Source: Lycocorax pyrrhopterus obiensis
Taxonomy: Eukaryota; Chordata; Aves; Passeriformes; Paradisaeidae
Assembly (NCBI GenBank): GCA_014706295.1
Contig: JACSVZ010000001.1
Span: 1,487,740 to 1,551,739 of the forward strand
DNA: 64,000 nt
Reading direction: 5' to 3'
Part shown: one piece after another, positions 23,781 through 34,790 of the stretch
Layout: every line of letters begins with the position of its first letter
Position numbering within the stretch: position 1 is the first letter of the stretch
Program-made: the position numbers and the translations under genes
The notes under the pieces: generated by a model
The model's database searches: none
What the model saw: only the letters and a program-made list of their open reading frames with translations
Told to the model about the DNA's origin: nothing

Positions 23781-24879
23781 TTCCAGAAGGAAGGACATCA
23801 ATGCCCAACCTTGACTAAAAACCAAATAATGAACCAATATCTGTGTGGGAACATCCACAACAATCCTGGAAGTACCTGACCCGCCTCATCCATTTGCTGT
23901 TATCATTGACCTCCGGGGTCCCTGCAGCAGTGCCAGCCACCCCAGAGACCACCTTCATTAATCTCCTCATCCCATTAAGTCTTTCTTAAGTGAAGGTTCA
24001 AACAACCAATCAATTTTCTGTCTTGCTACCTGCATTCCCAATCCCTGAATTTGCTCTTAAAGATTCCCTTTTTGCCCTCAGACTGGTTAAGGAGCTGCAA
24101 TCTACTGAGGGATGTTAATATGGTGAATTATAAATGTGCACGCATGAAAGCAGGTCGTGCTGATAACCCCAGGCATCACCCTCCCAGTTTGAATATCAAG
24201 AGGCAGACCCAGCTCCCAGTAAAGTCAAGGTTTGCATTTCCAGCTGCTGGATCAGGGGCCTCAAACACCCATTTTATTTTGGGGGATATCTGCTTTCCTT
24301 CAGTTTTCAGGTTTCCCAAAATTAAACTGGGATGGGTTGGAATTGAACACAGGATTAGGCTAAATTAAAAAAAGCAACAAAGTCTTTCCTGCTTTCCAAA
24401 TAAAGAGGGCTCAGGAGTTGGTAGCTTGGCACGGGAAAACGAAGTGGTTGAAGTTAATCTGGTGAAAATCTGGTGCAAATAAATGGGAGTTTCTTCCCAA
24501 CTGGAAATATCTGTGAAGAGATTTGCAGGAAGAGCTACTTCAACACAGGGAAATAACCCAAAGGGCTTTGGGTCCACACAGTTTTCGAGCCGAACAGGAT
24601 CCCCCAAACCATTTAAAAGCAGCTCAAAAGAACACAAAACCAAGGAAGTTGGTGCCCGCTCCTCCCAGCGCTTCTCCCACTAGCGATTACTTTCCATTTC
24701 TGCTTTTTATGGTGTGAGAAAAAGCATTTCCAACACGAAAACAGTTATTAATTGCACCCGAGCCCTGCAGGGCCAGAATTATGGTGCAATAATTCACACC
24801 TCTCCGTGCAGTCACGAGCTCTCCCGGCCCCTTCCCTCCCGCCTAACACCCCATTAAGCACCGAGTGCTGAACCATCTT

Positions 24880-25330
24880 TCGTGCCTCGTCTTGTTTTAT
24901 TGCCCGGGAACCGCGGCGCTCTCCCGGCGCTCCGCAGCTGTAATTAACCCGTGCCGATGTTGCGCAACCTTTAACGATTTAACCAAACGCGCTCTGGGGA
25001 GGGACGGCGTGAAAAAAAAAACAAAAAAACCCCAAGCGCGGGTCTCGCCTTCGCGGGGTGCTCGCTCTGGTTTGGCGTGTTCCCGGCTGCTTTTCCAGCT
25101 GTTTTTCCAGCTGTTTCCCCAGCTGTTCGCGGTGCCCGCGGGGGCAGTTGCGCGCTGTGGCCGCCGGGTGGCACTGGCGCTCCGGGCAGCGCCCCCACCG
25201 CGCCCCGCGGTGCCCCCAGACCCCCCTGAGCCCCCACAGCCCCGAGCCGCAGCTTCCCGGAGCCCTCGCAGCGTTTTGGGAACGGATCCTGCTTATTCCC
25301 GGCCGGGAATTGCCTAAAAGTGCATCCCTG
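24880..25330. other. CpG-rich island-like segment in the RUNX1 intron
   Basis: Dense CpG (CCGCGGCGCTCTCCCGGCGC and later GCGCCCCCACCGCGCCCCGC) with nearby TAATTA (24941-24946), TTGCGCAA (24960-24967) and a CCATTAAGCACC motif just upstream. It is not CR1-derived until 25374. It could be an intronic promoter or enhancer; no TATA box or transcript boundary is visible. Confidence 0.4.
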
Positions 25331-25373
25331 CGGCTCGGGGCACAGTGGGTGTCCAAGGGAGGGGTGCACAGGA

Positions 25374-25860
25374 GGGGCATGGAATCCTGGAATATCCTGA
25401 GCTGGAAGGGACCCGCAGGGATCACCCAGTCCCAGCCCTGGCCCTGCCCAGACCCCCCAACAATCCCAGCCTGGGCATCCCTGGCAGCGCTGTCCAAACG
25501 CTCCTGGAGCTCTGGCAGCCTCGGGGCCGTGCCCATTCCCTGGGGAGCCCGGGCAGTGCCCAGCACCCTCTGGGGGAAGAACCTTTCCCTAAAATCCAAC
25601 CTAAATCCCTCCTGGCCCAGCTCCAGCCGCTCCCTGGGTGCTGTCCCTGTTCCAGGGAGCAGAGATCAGAGTTGTCCCTCTGAGGAGCTGCAATCCCAGT
25701 GAGTCTCCCCTCAGTCTCCTCCGCTCCAGCTGACATTCCACGTCCCCTCAACCTGTCCCTGGATGGCCCCTCCAGGCCCTTCCCCATCCTCACAGCCCCG
25801 GTGCGAGCACGCCCAGGTGGATCCGCCCAGACCCGAAGTCATCCTTGCTCAGCAGAAGCT
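25374..25860 (-). repeat. CR1 fragment, type B
   Basis: Nearly complete type B copy with terminal GGAATCCTGGAATATCCTGA, reaching past CCCTCAACCTGTCCCTGG. It directly follows the CpG-rich segment. Confidence 0.9.
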
Positions 25861-25997
25861 GCCGGGGAAGGAGGGCAAACCAACCCCTGCCAGCCCGGGG
25901 AGCCGTGCTCAGCGTGGCACAGAGCAGAGTCTGGCCCCAGAGCTGTCACTGGTGCCCAAGGACAAACTGCAGAGTAACCCGATCCACTGAATGGTGC

Positions 25998-26070
25998 CGT
26001 GCCCAGGGCAGGGGGGTGGAAGGGGATGAGATTTAAGGTCCCTTCCAACCCAAACTGTTCTGTGATTGTA
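25998..26070 (+). repeat. CR1 3' end, type A
   Basis: GGTCCCTTCCAACCCAAACT plus the terminus GTTCTGTGATTGTAAG. Body absent. Confidence 0.8.
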
Positions 26071-26289
26071 AGAACTTCCTTTGCACATGGCAAGATGAAG
26101 GGTCGAGGCCTCTGCCAAAAGCACAGCACAGCTCCTGAGCTCCCTCAGAACCTCCTCTTGTCTGGAAAACTGCTCCTGAGCACAGCAGACATAGAAATCA
26201 CTGGGACATCGAAACAGAAAGTCCTGGGATGGGAATTCCATGGGATTCTTGTTTGGAGGGGGCACAATGTAAGGCACACCTGTGCCTCT

Positions 26290-26462
26290 CGTGGAATCAT
26301 AAAATCACAGAATGGTTTGGGAAGGGACCTTAAAGCCCATCCAGTGCCGCCCCTGCCATGGGCAGGGACACCTCCCACTGTCCCAGGCTGCTCCAAGCCC
26401 CAATGTCCAGCCTGGCCTGGGACACTTTGAGGGATGGGGAATCCACAACTTCTCTTGGAAAA
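26290..26462 (-). repeat. CR1 fragment, type A
   Basis: Full 3' end with octamers (GGAATCATAAAATCACAG). The GGTTGG block is shortened to GTTTGGGAAGGG and the body ends at GGGATGGGGAATCCACAAC. Confidence 0.9.
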
Positions 26463-26819
26463 AAAAAACTCCCTCCAAAAAACGGCGTCATCCTGCCAGG
26501 CCCTAGGAAGTCATAAATCAGCAAGTTTCAGTGAGTGATTCGTAAACCCCAGGTCAGATTTTTCCTTGAGGTCACAGCAAAAACCCCCTCCCTATTTCAA
26601 TATAACAAACAAACCAACCCCCACCACACTGCCTAAAAGGAAGCCCCCGCAAGATTTTTATACTCTGACCAGAAAACACCGCGTTAAAAACCCCAAAACC
26701 AGGGAACAGATCCCGGAGCACCCGGGAGCTGCCAGGGAAACGTGGATGTGGCTGAGCCCCGCTGTGCCCCTGGAGCGCAGGGAGAGCCCCGTGTGTCACC
26801 GCGGGTCACACGCTGCTGC

Positions 26820-26835
26820 TGCTGCTGCTGCTCCC
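26820..26835 (+). repeat. Short (GCT)n tract
   Basis: Five consecutive GCT trinucleotides in GC-rich unique sequence. Confidence 0.7.
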
Positions 26836-26984
26836 AGCCAAGCGGCGCTGCGAGCCCGGATCCCGGGATGATCCAGCGTGTTCCTGGAAGCTGCAGGAAG
26901 CAGCAGCAGGATGTGAGTCAGGCCCTGGAGCGGGGCGGGACGGCGGAGCCGGCGGGGGCAGGTACACCTTGGGATGGGCCAGGC

Positions 26985-27763
26985 TGCCACCTTCATCCTC
27001 CTCTCACTGCCACCTTCATCGTCCTCTCATTGCCACCTTCGTCCTCTCATTGCCACCTTCATCCTCCTCTCACTGCCACCTTCATCCTCCTCTCACTGCT
27101 ACCTTCATCCTGCTCTCATTGCCACCTTCATCCTCCTCTCACTGCCCCATTCATCCTCCTCTTATTGCCACCTTCATCCTCTCACTGCCACCTTCATCCT
27201 CTCACTGCCACCTGCATCCTCCTCTCACTGCCACCTTCATCCTCCTCTCACTGCTACCTTCATCCTCTCACTGCCACCTTCATCCTCTCACTGCCACCTT
27301 CATCCTCCTCTCACTGCTACCTTCATCCTCTCACTGCCACCTTCATCCTCCTCTCACTGCTACCTTCATCCTGCTCTCACTGCCACCTTCATCCTGCTCT
27401 CACTGCCACCTTCATCCTCTCACTGCCACCTTCATCCTCTCACTGCCACCTTCATCCTCCTCTCACTCCCACCTTCACCCTCCTCTCACTGCCACCTTCA
27501 CCCTCCTCTCATTGCCGCCTTCATCCTCCTCTCATTCCCACCTTCCTCCTCTCACTGCCACCTTCACCCTCCTCTCATTGCCACCTTCATCCTCCTCTCA
27601 TTCCCACCTTCCTCCTCTCACTGCCACCTTCATCCTGCTCTCACTGCCACCTTCATCCTCTCACTGCCGCCTTCATCCTCCTCTCATTCCCACCTTCCTC
27701 CTCTCACTGCCACCTTCATCCTCCTCTCATTCCCACCTTCATCCTCCTCTCTTTCCCACCTCC
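26985..27763 (+). repeat. 20/23-bp pyrimidine minisatellite, roughly 35 units
   Basis: Units of CACTGCCACCTTCATCCTCT (20 bp) alternate with a form carrying three extra bases (CTC or CTG, 23 bp). There are variants such as CATTCC and CACTGCTACC. Both lengths are 2 modulo 3, so successive units move through the frames and no stop arises: all three plus frames stay open for about 900 bases. The resulting 305-367-residue Ser/Pro/His/Leu proteins are artefacts of the repeat. Confidence 0.95.
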
Positions 27764-27894
27764 CCTCCCTGCCAGGCTGCCTGCCCCCTCTCGCCTCTCT
27801 GCCTCCCCAAACTACGATTACTCGCACCAAAACCCCTACAAGTGATTTTTTTCCCGGCCAGGATGGGGGCAGATGGCGCCGGCAGCCCTGAGCG

Positions 27895-28200
27895 CTGAGG
27901 AGTGAATTAATTAGCCACGATTTATGTCAGAGCAAATCCCCCCATCCTCGGCACGGCCAGATGAGTTGCGAAATCGCTGCTGCTGCCGCTGCCAGGCTTT
28001 TCTCTCTCAAGTTGCACAAATATCTGTCAGTCACACACAACAAAGCCCAAAAGTGGCTCCGCAATTCCTGCCCCGGCCTGGAAGAGGAGAGGCAGCAGCT
28101 GACAGCGGGCACGGGCTGGGTGAAAGCTGGAATCAGCTCGGTGGTGTCAAACTCGAGGCAGACGAGGCTCCTTAATTGCTCTGAAAGGCTTTTCTGAGGC
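27895..28200. promoter_or_regulatory. Candidate intronic regulatory element
   Basis: Unique, non-CR1 sequence with clustered factor-like motifs: TTAATTAATTAG-type homeobox cores near 27906-27914, ACAACAAAG (SOX/TCF-like) near 28038, and a second TTAATTG near 28173. Whether it is conserved cannot be judged from one sequence. Confidence 0.25.
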
Positions 28201-28742
28201 TGGGATTTGTCCCCCTCCCCCTTTCCCCGCTCTTTCCCTGGTGTGATTCGCCAGTCTTCCCAAAGGGGAACAGCTCCTCTGGAGTGGCTTTGCCTTCCTT
28301 CGGAGTGTGAGGCAGGACTGGTCTTGACTGGGCTTGTTCATTCACAGAGGTGCCTTGCCTAATCGAGGAAATGACCTGTGAGCACAGAAATACTCCGTGT
28401 GCTTTTGTGCTCGGCAGAAAGATGCCAAAAGCTGCCCAAAAATTCCAGCCTGGCCTTTCCTCCTTCCCCCCCTTTTGCCACCACCTCACGCCTGTCTCTG
28501 CCTCTCTTCCCACTCGTTTTCCTGCCCCAGCAGCTCCAGGTGGAGGAGTGGGAAGCACAGAGGATCGGGAAATGGTCGGGAATGACTCTGACCTCCTCTC
28601 CCTCAGGAGCGAGGCATCCAAAATGACTCAATCGCCCTCCCTCCCTCGCTCGGGATCCAGCAAACCCTCAGCGTAACGCAGCACCGTGAAAAAGGTGTGG
28701 CACGGCCCGAAGCTGCAGGAATTAGTCATTAGCATAAATAAG

Positions 28743-28753
28743 GGGGACTTTCC
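28743..28753 (+). promoter_or_regulatory. Canonical NF-kappaB motif
   Basis: GGGGACTTTCC is an exact match to the classical immunoglobulin-kappa-type kappaB site. It is preceded by ATTAGTCATTAGCATAAATA, which is AT-rich with homeobox-like cores. Lies in the large RUNX1 intron in unique sequence. Function is inference. Confidence 0.4.
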
Positions 28754-29699
28754 GAAGTCCATCCCTGGCAGGGCAGCGGCCGCACAGGGCTGGCATTCTC
28801 AGACCTCTCGGCGCTGGAACACGAGCAGCTGGAAAATTACCGAGCGAACTGTAAAATTCCACCACCGGCGGCTCCTTTCCCCCCCTCAGGGTGGTTCCCC
28901 TCCAGGTGCCAGCCCGTGGCACCAGGGGCACACCACGGAGCCACCCCCGGCACCACGGGCTTGCCCAGGTGGCTGCGAGCTCCGCTTTGCTCCCGGGGAA
29001 ACTTTTCCAAAGGCTTCTCCTTTCCACCGGGAATTTATAGGAGAGGAGCACTCCCTCCTCTCTCCGTGGCCTGGAGAAGCCCCTTTTAGGCCGCTGACAG
29101 GTGACAGGAGCCGTTCTGGCTGCGAACGGCAGTGACAGGCACGCCGCGTGGCTGGGAGGTTTCGCGGTGGGGGAGTGGGGTGGAAGAGGCTCCCAAATCC
29201 CTGTCTCTTCCCTGGGAGAGGCATCTCTGGCAGGGACCTCCTGCCTCAGTGTTTGCTTTCGTTTCATTTCTCTGCTCCTGTGGTTTTGTGGAGCATGTTG
29301 AAGGCTGGAGGAGTTTGAGAGCCTCTAAAAACTGGGAGACTGAGGGAGTTTCTCCACACTAAAGCATCACCCTCCGGAGATTAAAGAAGGCAGATATCAG
29401 CCTCAAGCAGAAACCTTTCAAACAAAGTGGCTGAGGCTGTTCTAGCTGTGGTGGTGAAGACTTTTTTGCCAGCTTTTCTTTAGAAAGAGCTGCCAGGGAA
29501 GGAGGAAAACCAAAGGAGTTCATCCCAAAGGGTGTTTTTATGAATTTCCTTCAGTCTCTTCGCATCCATGGCAAGAAAGTTGGTGCTGCAGTGATAGGAA
29601 GATACCTGGGGATGATATTGAAGGCAGCAGGAGAAAGCAACTGTGGATATTTTGGGGATAAAGGAGGGGAACGTGTTTCCCTCGACTTCAGTGCTGCCT

Positions 29700-30800
29700 G
29701 AAAGAGCTGCTCAGAGCTTTACACGCACAATGCCCCCTAAAGAAACGAGCAGCGTTTTATGGGGTCCCCTAAAAACCCCTCTCAGCGCCGGCAGCAGGAA
29801 GTGCAGCCAGCTCCGAACTGTGAAAACTCGGATTTCACAATCCCAGCGCGTGTGCTGCCCTAGCAGGTCGGTACATAAACTGCTCCAGTGAAACATAAAC
29901 CATCTCTCCCCTCCTCCCGGGCTGCGAGAACGTGATGGGCCTTCCTGGGCAAATCGCAAAGGTGCCAGTGACAGCCCGGCTTGGAGAGCTGAGTTTTGCG
30001 AATTAAGGATGCATTGTTCTTTGTCTCGCAGGTGTGAGTCAGCCCGGGGAGCTGCAGGTATTTGTTCAAGAGGGAGACTCCGTTCCACCCCCATCCTCCT
30101 CTTCCCTCCCTCCCCGCACCGGCGAGGAATGAAAAAAAAAAAAAAAAAGAATTCAACCTTGACCTTGCCCTGCTGTGGCTGCCCGGGAGGAGCCGCCAGA
30201 CTCGGTGCCGCTGCCGCCTCCTGCCCTATCTCGGAGCGTGTCCCACAGCCCAGACGGGACATTCCCAGCGGGAATTCAGGGACACAGCCCACGGATGGCG
30301 GCAGGGAGCTGGTGTCACCCTCGGCCGCGTTGTGCCCAGCCTGGGAGGTGACACCCGCACCCCTCCGCCGCCGCCCAGCGCTGCGGGGTCCTCTCGCTGC
30401 TGGGAGGGGACGGGGACAAGGGGACGGCACCTCCCGGGGGACTCCCTGCTCCCTTATTGTCCCTGTAAATCCACAGGGAGAAATCCAATCTCTCCGATCC
30501 GGAGGGGAATCACCTGTGGGAGCTTCCCTGGTGCCAGACCCTACCAGGTGACAGAGCTCCTGCCCCCTGTGCCCCCCCCAGCCTTCAGCTGCTCCACGTC
30601 CCACTCGCTGCTCTCCTCTGTGCCTTTCCCTGACCCACTCCAGCCACGGGAACGCCTCCCAGCCGAGGAACCCCTTGATCCCCACGCTGCCCCCCGAGGA
30701 ATTCCTGCAATCCCCGTTTTAGCTGGAGCACGGGGAAGGCAAGGCTCGGGTTCAGCGGAGCACCCGGGGCACGGAGCTGAGCCTGGGCTGAGTCAGAGCA
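29700..30800. other. GC-rich unique segment, open in several frames
   Basis: The longest frame (30685-29711, 324 codons, minus strand) begins at GTG rather than ATG and runs through a poly-Phe stretch caused by the poly(A) tract at 30129-30147. Plus frames of 180 and 247 codons overlap it. This pattern is typical of stop-poor GC-rich DNA. I do not call a gene. Confidence 0.4.
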
Positions 30801-31439
30801 CGTGAGAATTACCTGGTGTCACCCGGCAGGGAAAGTTCACCCGCAACAACAGCTCGGGGGAGATTTCTCTCCTTTGTGCTGCTCAGTTCCCATCCCGAGC
30901 TCTCCCCGAAGTGCCGGGCTCAGGGAGCGTGCAGGGCTCGGGTAAATGAGCCCAGGCTGGCCTGGGCAGGGCAATCATGCCCTGGAAACACAGACACTCG
31001 GCTGGTTCACGGTGTACAAAGTGTAACAAGGCTGTCTCCCGCTGCCCCGGCTCCCGGGGGAGGATCCAGCCCACCTGAGAGCTCCACAGCGGAGGTGCCG
31101 ACCTCTGAGCTGCCTGTCTAGACTGCAGACTTTGCTGCCAGACACTTGTGGGGTTCGAGTTGTTTCACCCTAAGGGAGACATCCCAGCCGAGCCAGGAGG
31201 GTGAATCACAGCCCGGGAACAGCTGTTTTTCTCCTCGATGGCAGAGATACCCGATGACTGTGTCAGACACAGACACACCATGCACAGATGGCGGCGGCTC
31301 AGTGAAACGAATCCCAGCCTGGTTACACCTCAGAAGCTTCTTTTTCATGGGGTGAAGCAAGACTAAAGGAAATGGAGAGATATTCCCTGAGCCAGCACCT
31401 GGAAGTCACACTGAGTCACTGTTTGCAGACATATGATTA

Positions 31440-31925
31440 AATCATGGAATCATGGAATATGCTGAGCTGGAAGGGACCCACAGGGATCACCCAGTCCCAG
31501 CCCTGGCCCTGCCCAGACCCCCCAACAATCCCAGCCTGGGCATCCCTGGCAGCGCTGTCCAAACGCTCCTGGAGCTCTGGCAGCCTCGGGGCCGTGCCCA
31601 TTCCCTGGGGAGCCTGGGCAGTGCCCAGCACCCTCTGGGGGAAGAACCTTTCCCTGCTCTCCAGCCTGAGCCTGCCCTGGCCCAGCTCCAGCCGCTCCCT
31701 GGGTCCTGTCAGGTCACAGGAGCAGAGATCGGAGCTGTCCCTCTGAGGAGCTGCAGCCCCTGAGGAGTCTCCCTCAGTGTCCTCTGCTCCAGCTGGACAT
31801 TCCAAAATCCCTCAACCTCTCCTCGTGTGGCCCCTTCAGACCCTTCACCATCCTCATATCCCTCCTTCGGACACTCTCTAAGAGCTTTAAATCCTCCTTA
31901 CACTGCAGTGCCAAAGCTGCACCTT
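31440..31925 (-). repeat. CR1 fragment, type B
   Basis: Begins with GGAATCATGGAATATGCTGA and runs through the whole cassette to CTTACACTGCAGTGCC. Its body is the CTCTCCAGCCTGAGCCTGCC variant shared with the 59-kb copy. Confidence 0.92.
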
Positions 31926-32011
31926 TCTCTTGGACAAAGCCTCCGTGCTCCTGCACTGGACCTGACCCTGCTGCTCCTGGAGGGGTTCTGATCCCCTGGA
32001 GCCCAGCCCCA

Positions 32012-32172
32012 GACCTTAAAGCCCATCCAGGGCCATCCCTTCCATGGGCAGGGACACCTTCCACTATCCCAGGTGCCTCCAAGCCCCATCGAAGCTGGCC
32101 TTGGACACTTCCAGAGATGGAGCAGCCACAGCTGCTCCAGGCAGTCACGAGTTCCTGTCACAGTAAAACATT
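32012..32172 (-). repeat. CR1 fragment, type A
   Basis: Starts inside the 3' end (ACCTTAAAGCCCATCCAGGG) and carries a shortened TTCCAGAGATGGAGCAGCC cassette. Same orientation as the type B copy beside it. Confidence 0.8.
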
Positions 32173-32539
32173 TCCAGCTCTGTGTCTACAGCTCAAGACA
32201 AATCTGAGGCTGAAAGCTCCTTGGATGTGTTACTCCCACTGGAAAATCAATGCCCTAAAGGAGAACTGAACAAAGGAGCTCCTGCAGTTCACAGGGTGAC
32301 AAATGGGTGGACACAACGTGGCCTCAGGTATCTCGCAGGGTGCTCCTGATGATGTGGACTAATTACTCCACATCCAAGCCCTTTAGCCTAAAGATAAACA
32401 AAAAGTCCTCATCAATCTCTTCTCTTCCACTTTCACTGCTCCCTCCTCTTTTCCAGCATGAAAGCAGCGGAAGAAAAACTTGCTCTCTGGAGCTTACAGT
32501 CATTTTATCCCCCACCAAACACTGACCTTGATGTGAACT

Positions 32540-32705
32540 AATTAGGATGGCAATAGATTATTAATACGAGTGGGTAAGGTGAGGTTTTGTCAGTATAAAA
32601 GAGGCCTTTGAAGATAACAGCCATTTCCACTTTCATGATGCCATCCCAAGTGCTCAGAAGAAAGCCTATAAACTAATAAAGGAGAATTCATCCAGGGGCA
32701 CCGAG
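32540..32705. other. AT-rich unique segment with TAATTA-like cores
   Basis: CTAATTAGG, GATTATTAATACG and GAAGATAACAG (GATA-like) lie close together. A possible regulatory element, with no support beyond motif clustering. Confidence 0.2.
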
Positions 32706-33577
32706 TCACCCCCCAAACCCTTATTCAGGCTGGCAAACGAAATCTGCTTGGATTCTTTTAAATCCCATCACAGATCAGGATTAAAAACAACTTTTGGTAA
32801 TGAGCAGATCTCTGATGATCTAAAGACACCCTGGCTCATTTCACTGAGGAAGTAAGTGACATATCAAATGCAACCTTCAGACTTGAACAGCTGAGGTCAC
32901 CTTGAGAGAAATGCTGCTGAGCCCCGTGGAATGAAACCTCTCTCCAGAGGGCAGCTTTGATTTACAAGGGGAGGTAAGGTCTTCTCCACGTGAACATCTC
33001 TTTGGGAAGACAGTCTGACTTAGAACCATGCACAGATTGTGTTTTGAAAGGTACCTGAGGAACTGTTGCTCGTTATGGTCCTAAACTAAACCAGGCTTGT
33101 TGAAAGCTCTCTGAAGGGATCTGCTCCCCGAAACTGCCCGGCAGCTTTTGAGGAGATCTGCAGAACCCAGATGGAAAATGAGTCAAGCCCAGAAGTATGT
33201 GCTGAAAGCCCCAAGTCAGTGGCTTGTCAGGGGCGTTCGGGCCAGAAATCCATTTAAAATACCACTGAAGAAATGCTTTGCTTCCTCTCCAAAATCCCTC
33301 GGCACTTGGAGCGCAGCTGAGGAATGCTCAGCCCGTTCCACCTGACCTGTGGCCACGGGAGGTGTCAGCAGGACCTGTCCCTGGAGCCACCCTGGAGCAG
33401 AGAGGCTGGAGGGGCACAGCCAAGGGGAGAAGGGTTGGAGGAAGGTAAAGACTCCTCTCCATGTTCAACCCTTTGCCACAGGCGTGGGAGAAGGGGTTAA
33501 AAACATGCAGTGGGTCCGGCTCAGCTTGAACATCTGCTCTGCTGGACACATGGAAATGTCCTCCTGCTGGATTTCAT

Positions 33578-33855
33578 GGAATCATGGAATATTCTAAGTG
33601 GGAATAAACACACAGGGATCACCCAGTCCCAGCCCTGGCCCTGCCCAGACCCCCCAACAATCCCAGCCTGGGCATCCCTGGCAGCGCTGTCCAAACGCTC
33701 CTGGAGCTCTGGCAGCCTCAGGGCCGTGCCCATTCCCTGGGGAGCCTGGGCAGTGCCCAGCACCCTCTGGGGGAAGAACCTTTCCCTAAAATCCAACCTA
33801 AATCCCTCCTGGCCCAGCTCCAGCCGCTCCCTGGGTGCTGTCCCTGCTCAGAACA
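33578..33855 (-). repeat. CR1 fragment, type B
   Basis: Starts GGAATCATGGAATATTCTAA. In the 3' end, GTGGGAATAAACACAC replaces the usual CTGGAAGGGACCCAC. Body stops at CTGGGTGCTGTCCCTGCTC. Confidence 0.9.
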
Positions 33856-34245
33856 AGCTGGTTGTAAATCTGAAGGGGAAGGGAGCAGGAGCTTTGAGGG
33901 TCAAAGTGCTTCTCTCTGGTGTTTCTGAAGGTGACGAGGAGAAGTAAATCAAATCAACCCACACAGAAGCCCTTCAGCGTCCTTCCAAAGCAAGGTGCCA
34001 AAAGTGACAGCCCTGAAGAAGCAGGCAGAGGGCTGGGAATACTCAGGGATCAGCCAGCAATGCCCTGGACACAGACAAGGATCAGGGTGCTTGGGGCAGG
34101 GGCTGTCCCCAAAAGGGGATTCACCTGGGCTACCTGTCAGTGATGCTGGGAGGAGCCCTGGAGGAGCCTGCTGGTGTCCCAAGTCCTGGACACATCCCTG
34201 CCCCTTCTCCTGGAGCTGTTCCTGTGGGGGACTTGGAACAACCAG

Positions 34246-34790
34246 ACAGAATCCCAGGATCCCTGAGGCTGGAAAAGCCCTCCCAGCCCAGCGAGGCCTA
34301 GCTGTGCCCGATGCCCACCTTGTCCCCAGCCCAGAGCACTGAGTGCCACGTCCAGGCCTTCCTGGGACACCTCCAGGGATGGGCACTCCAAACCTCCCTG
34401 GGCAGCTCTTTCCAAGGCCTGACCTCCCTTTCCATGGGGAAATTCCTGCTGGTGTCCACCCTGAGCCTCCCCTGGCCCAGCCTGAGGCCGTTCCCTCTCC
34501 TCCTGTCCCTGTTCCCTGGGAGCAGAGCCCGACCCCCCCCGGCTGCCCCCTCCTGTCAGGGAGTTGTGCAGAGCCACAAGGTCCCCCCTGAGCCTCCTTT
34601 GCTCCAGGCTGAGCCCCTTTCCCAGCTCCCTCAGCCGCTCCTGGGGCTCCAGCCCCTTCCCAGCTCCGTTCCCTGCCCTGGACACGCTCCAGCCCCTCCA
34701 GGGCTCTCCTGCAGGAGCCAGAACTGGGCACAGCCCTCGAGGGGCCTCTCAGTGCCCAGCACAGAGGGACAATCCCTGCCCTGCTTGGAA
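34246..34790 (-). repeat. CR1 fragment, type C, long and little diverged
   Basis: About 545 bases. Nearly identical through its length to the copy at 38647-39180, including the GACCCCCCCCGGCTGCC homopolymer and the CCAGAACTGGGCACAGCCC body end, which suggests a fairly young subfamily. Confidence 0.95.

Noticed and set aside
26742..27898. Three overlapping plus-strand frames of 305-367 codons
   Set aside because: All are translations of the 20/23-bp minisatellite in different registers; no unique coding sequence supports any of them.
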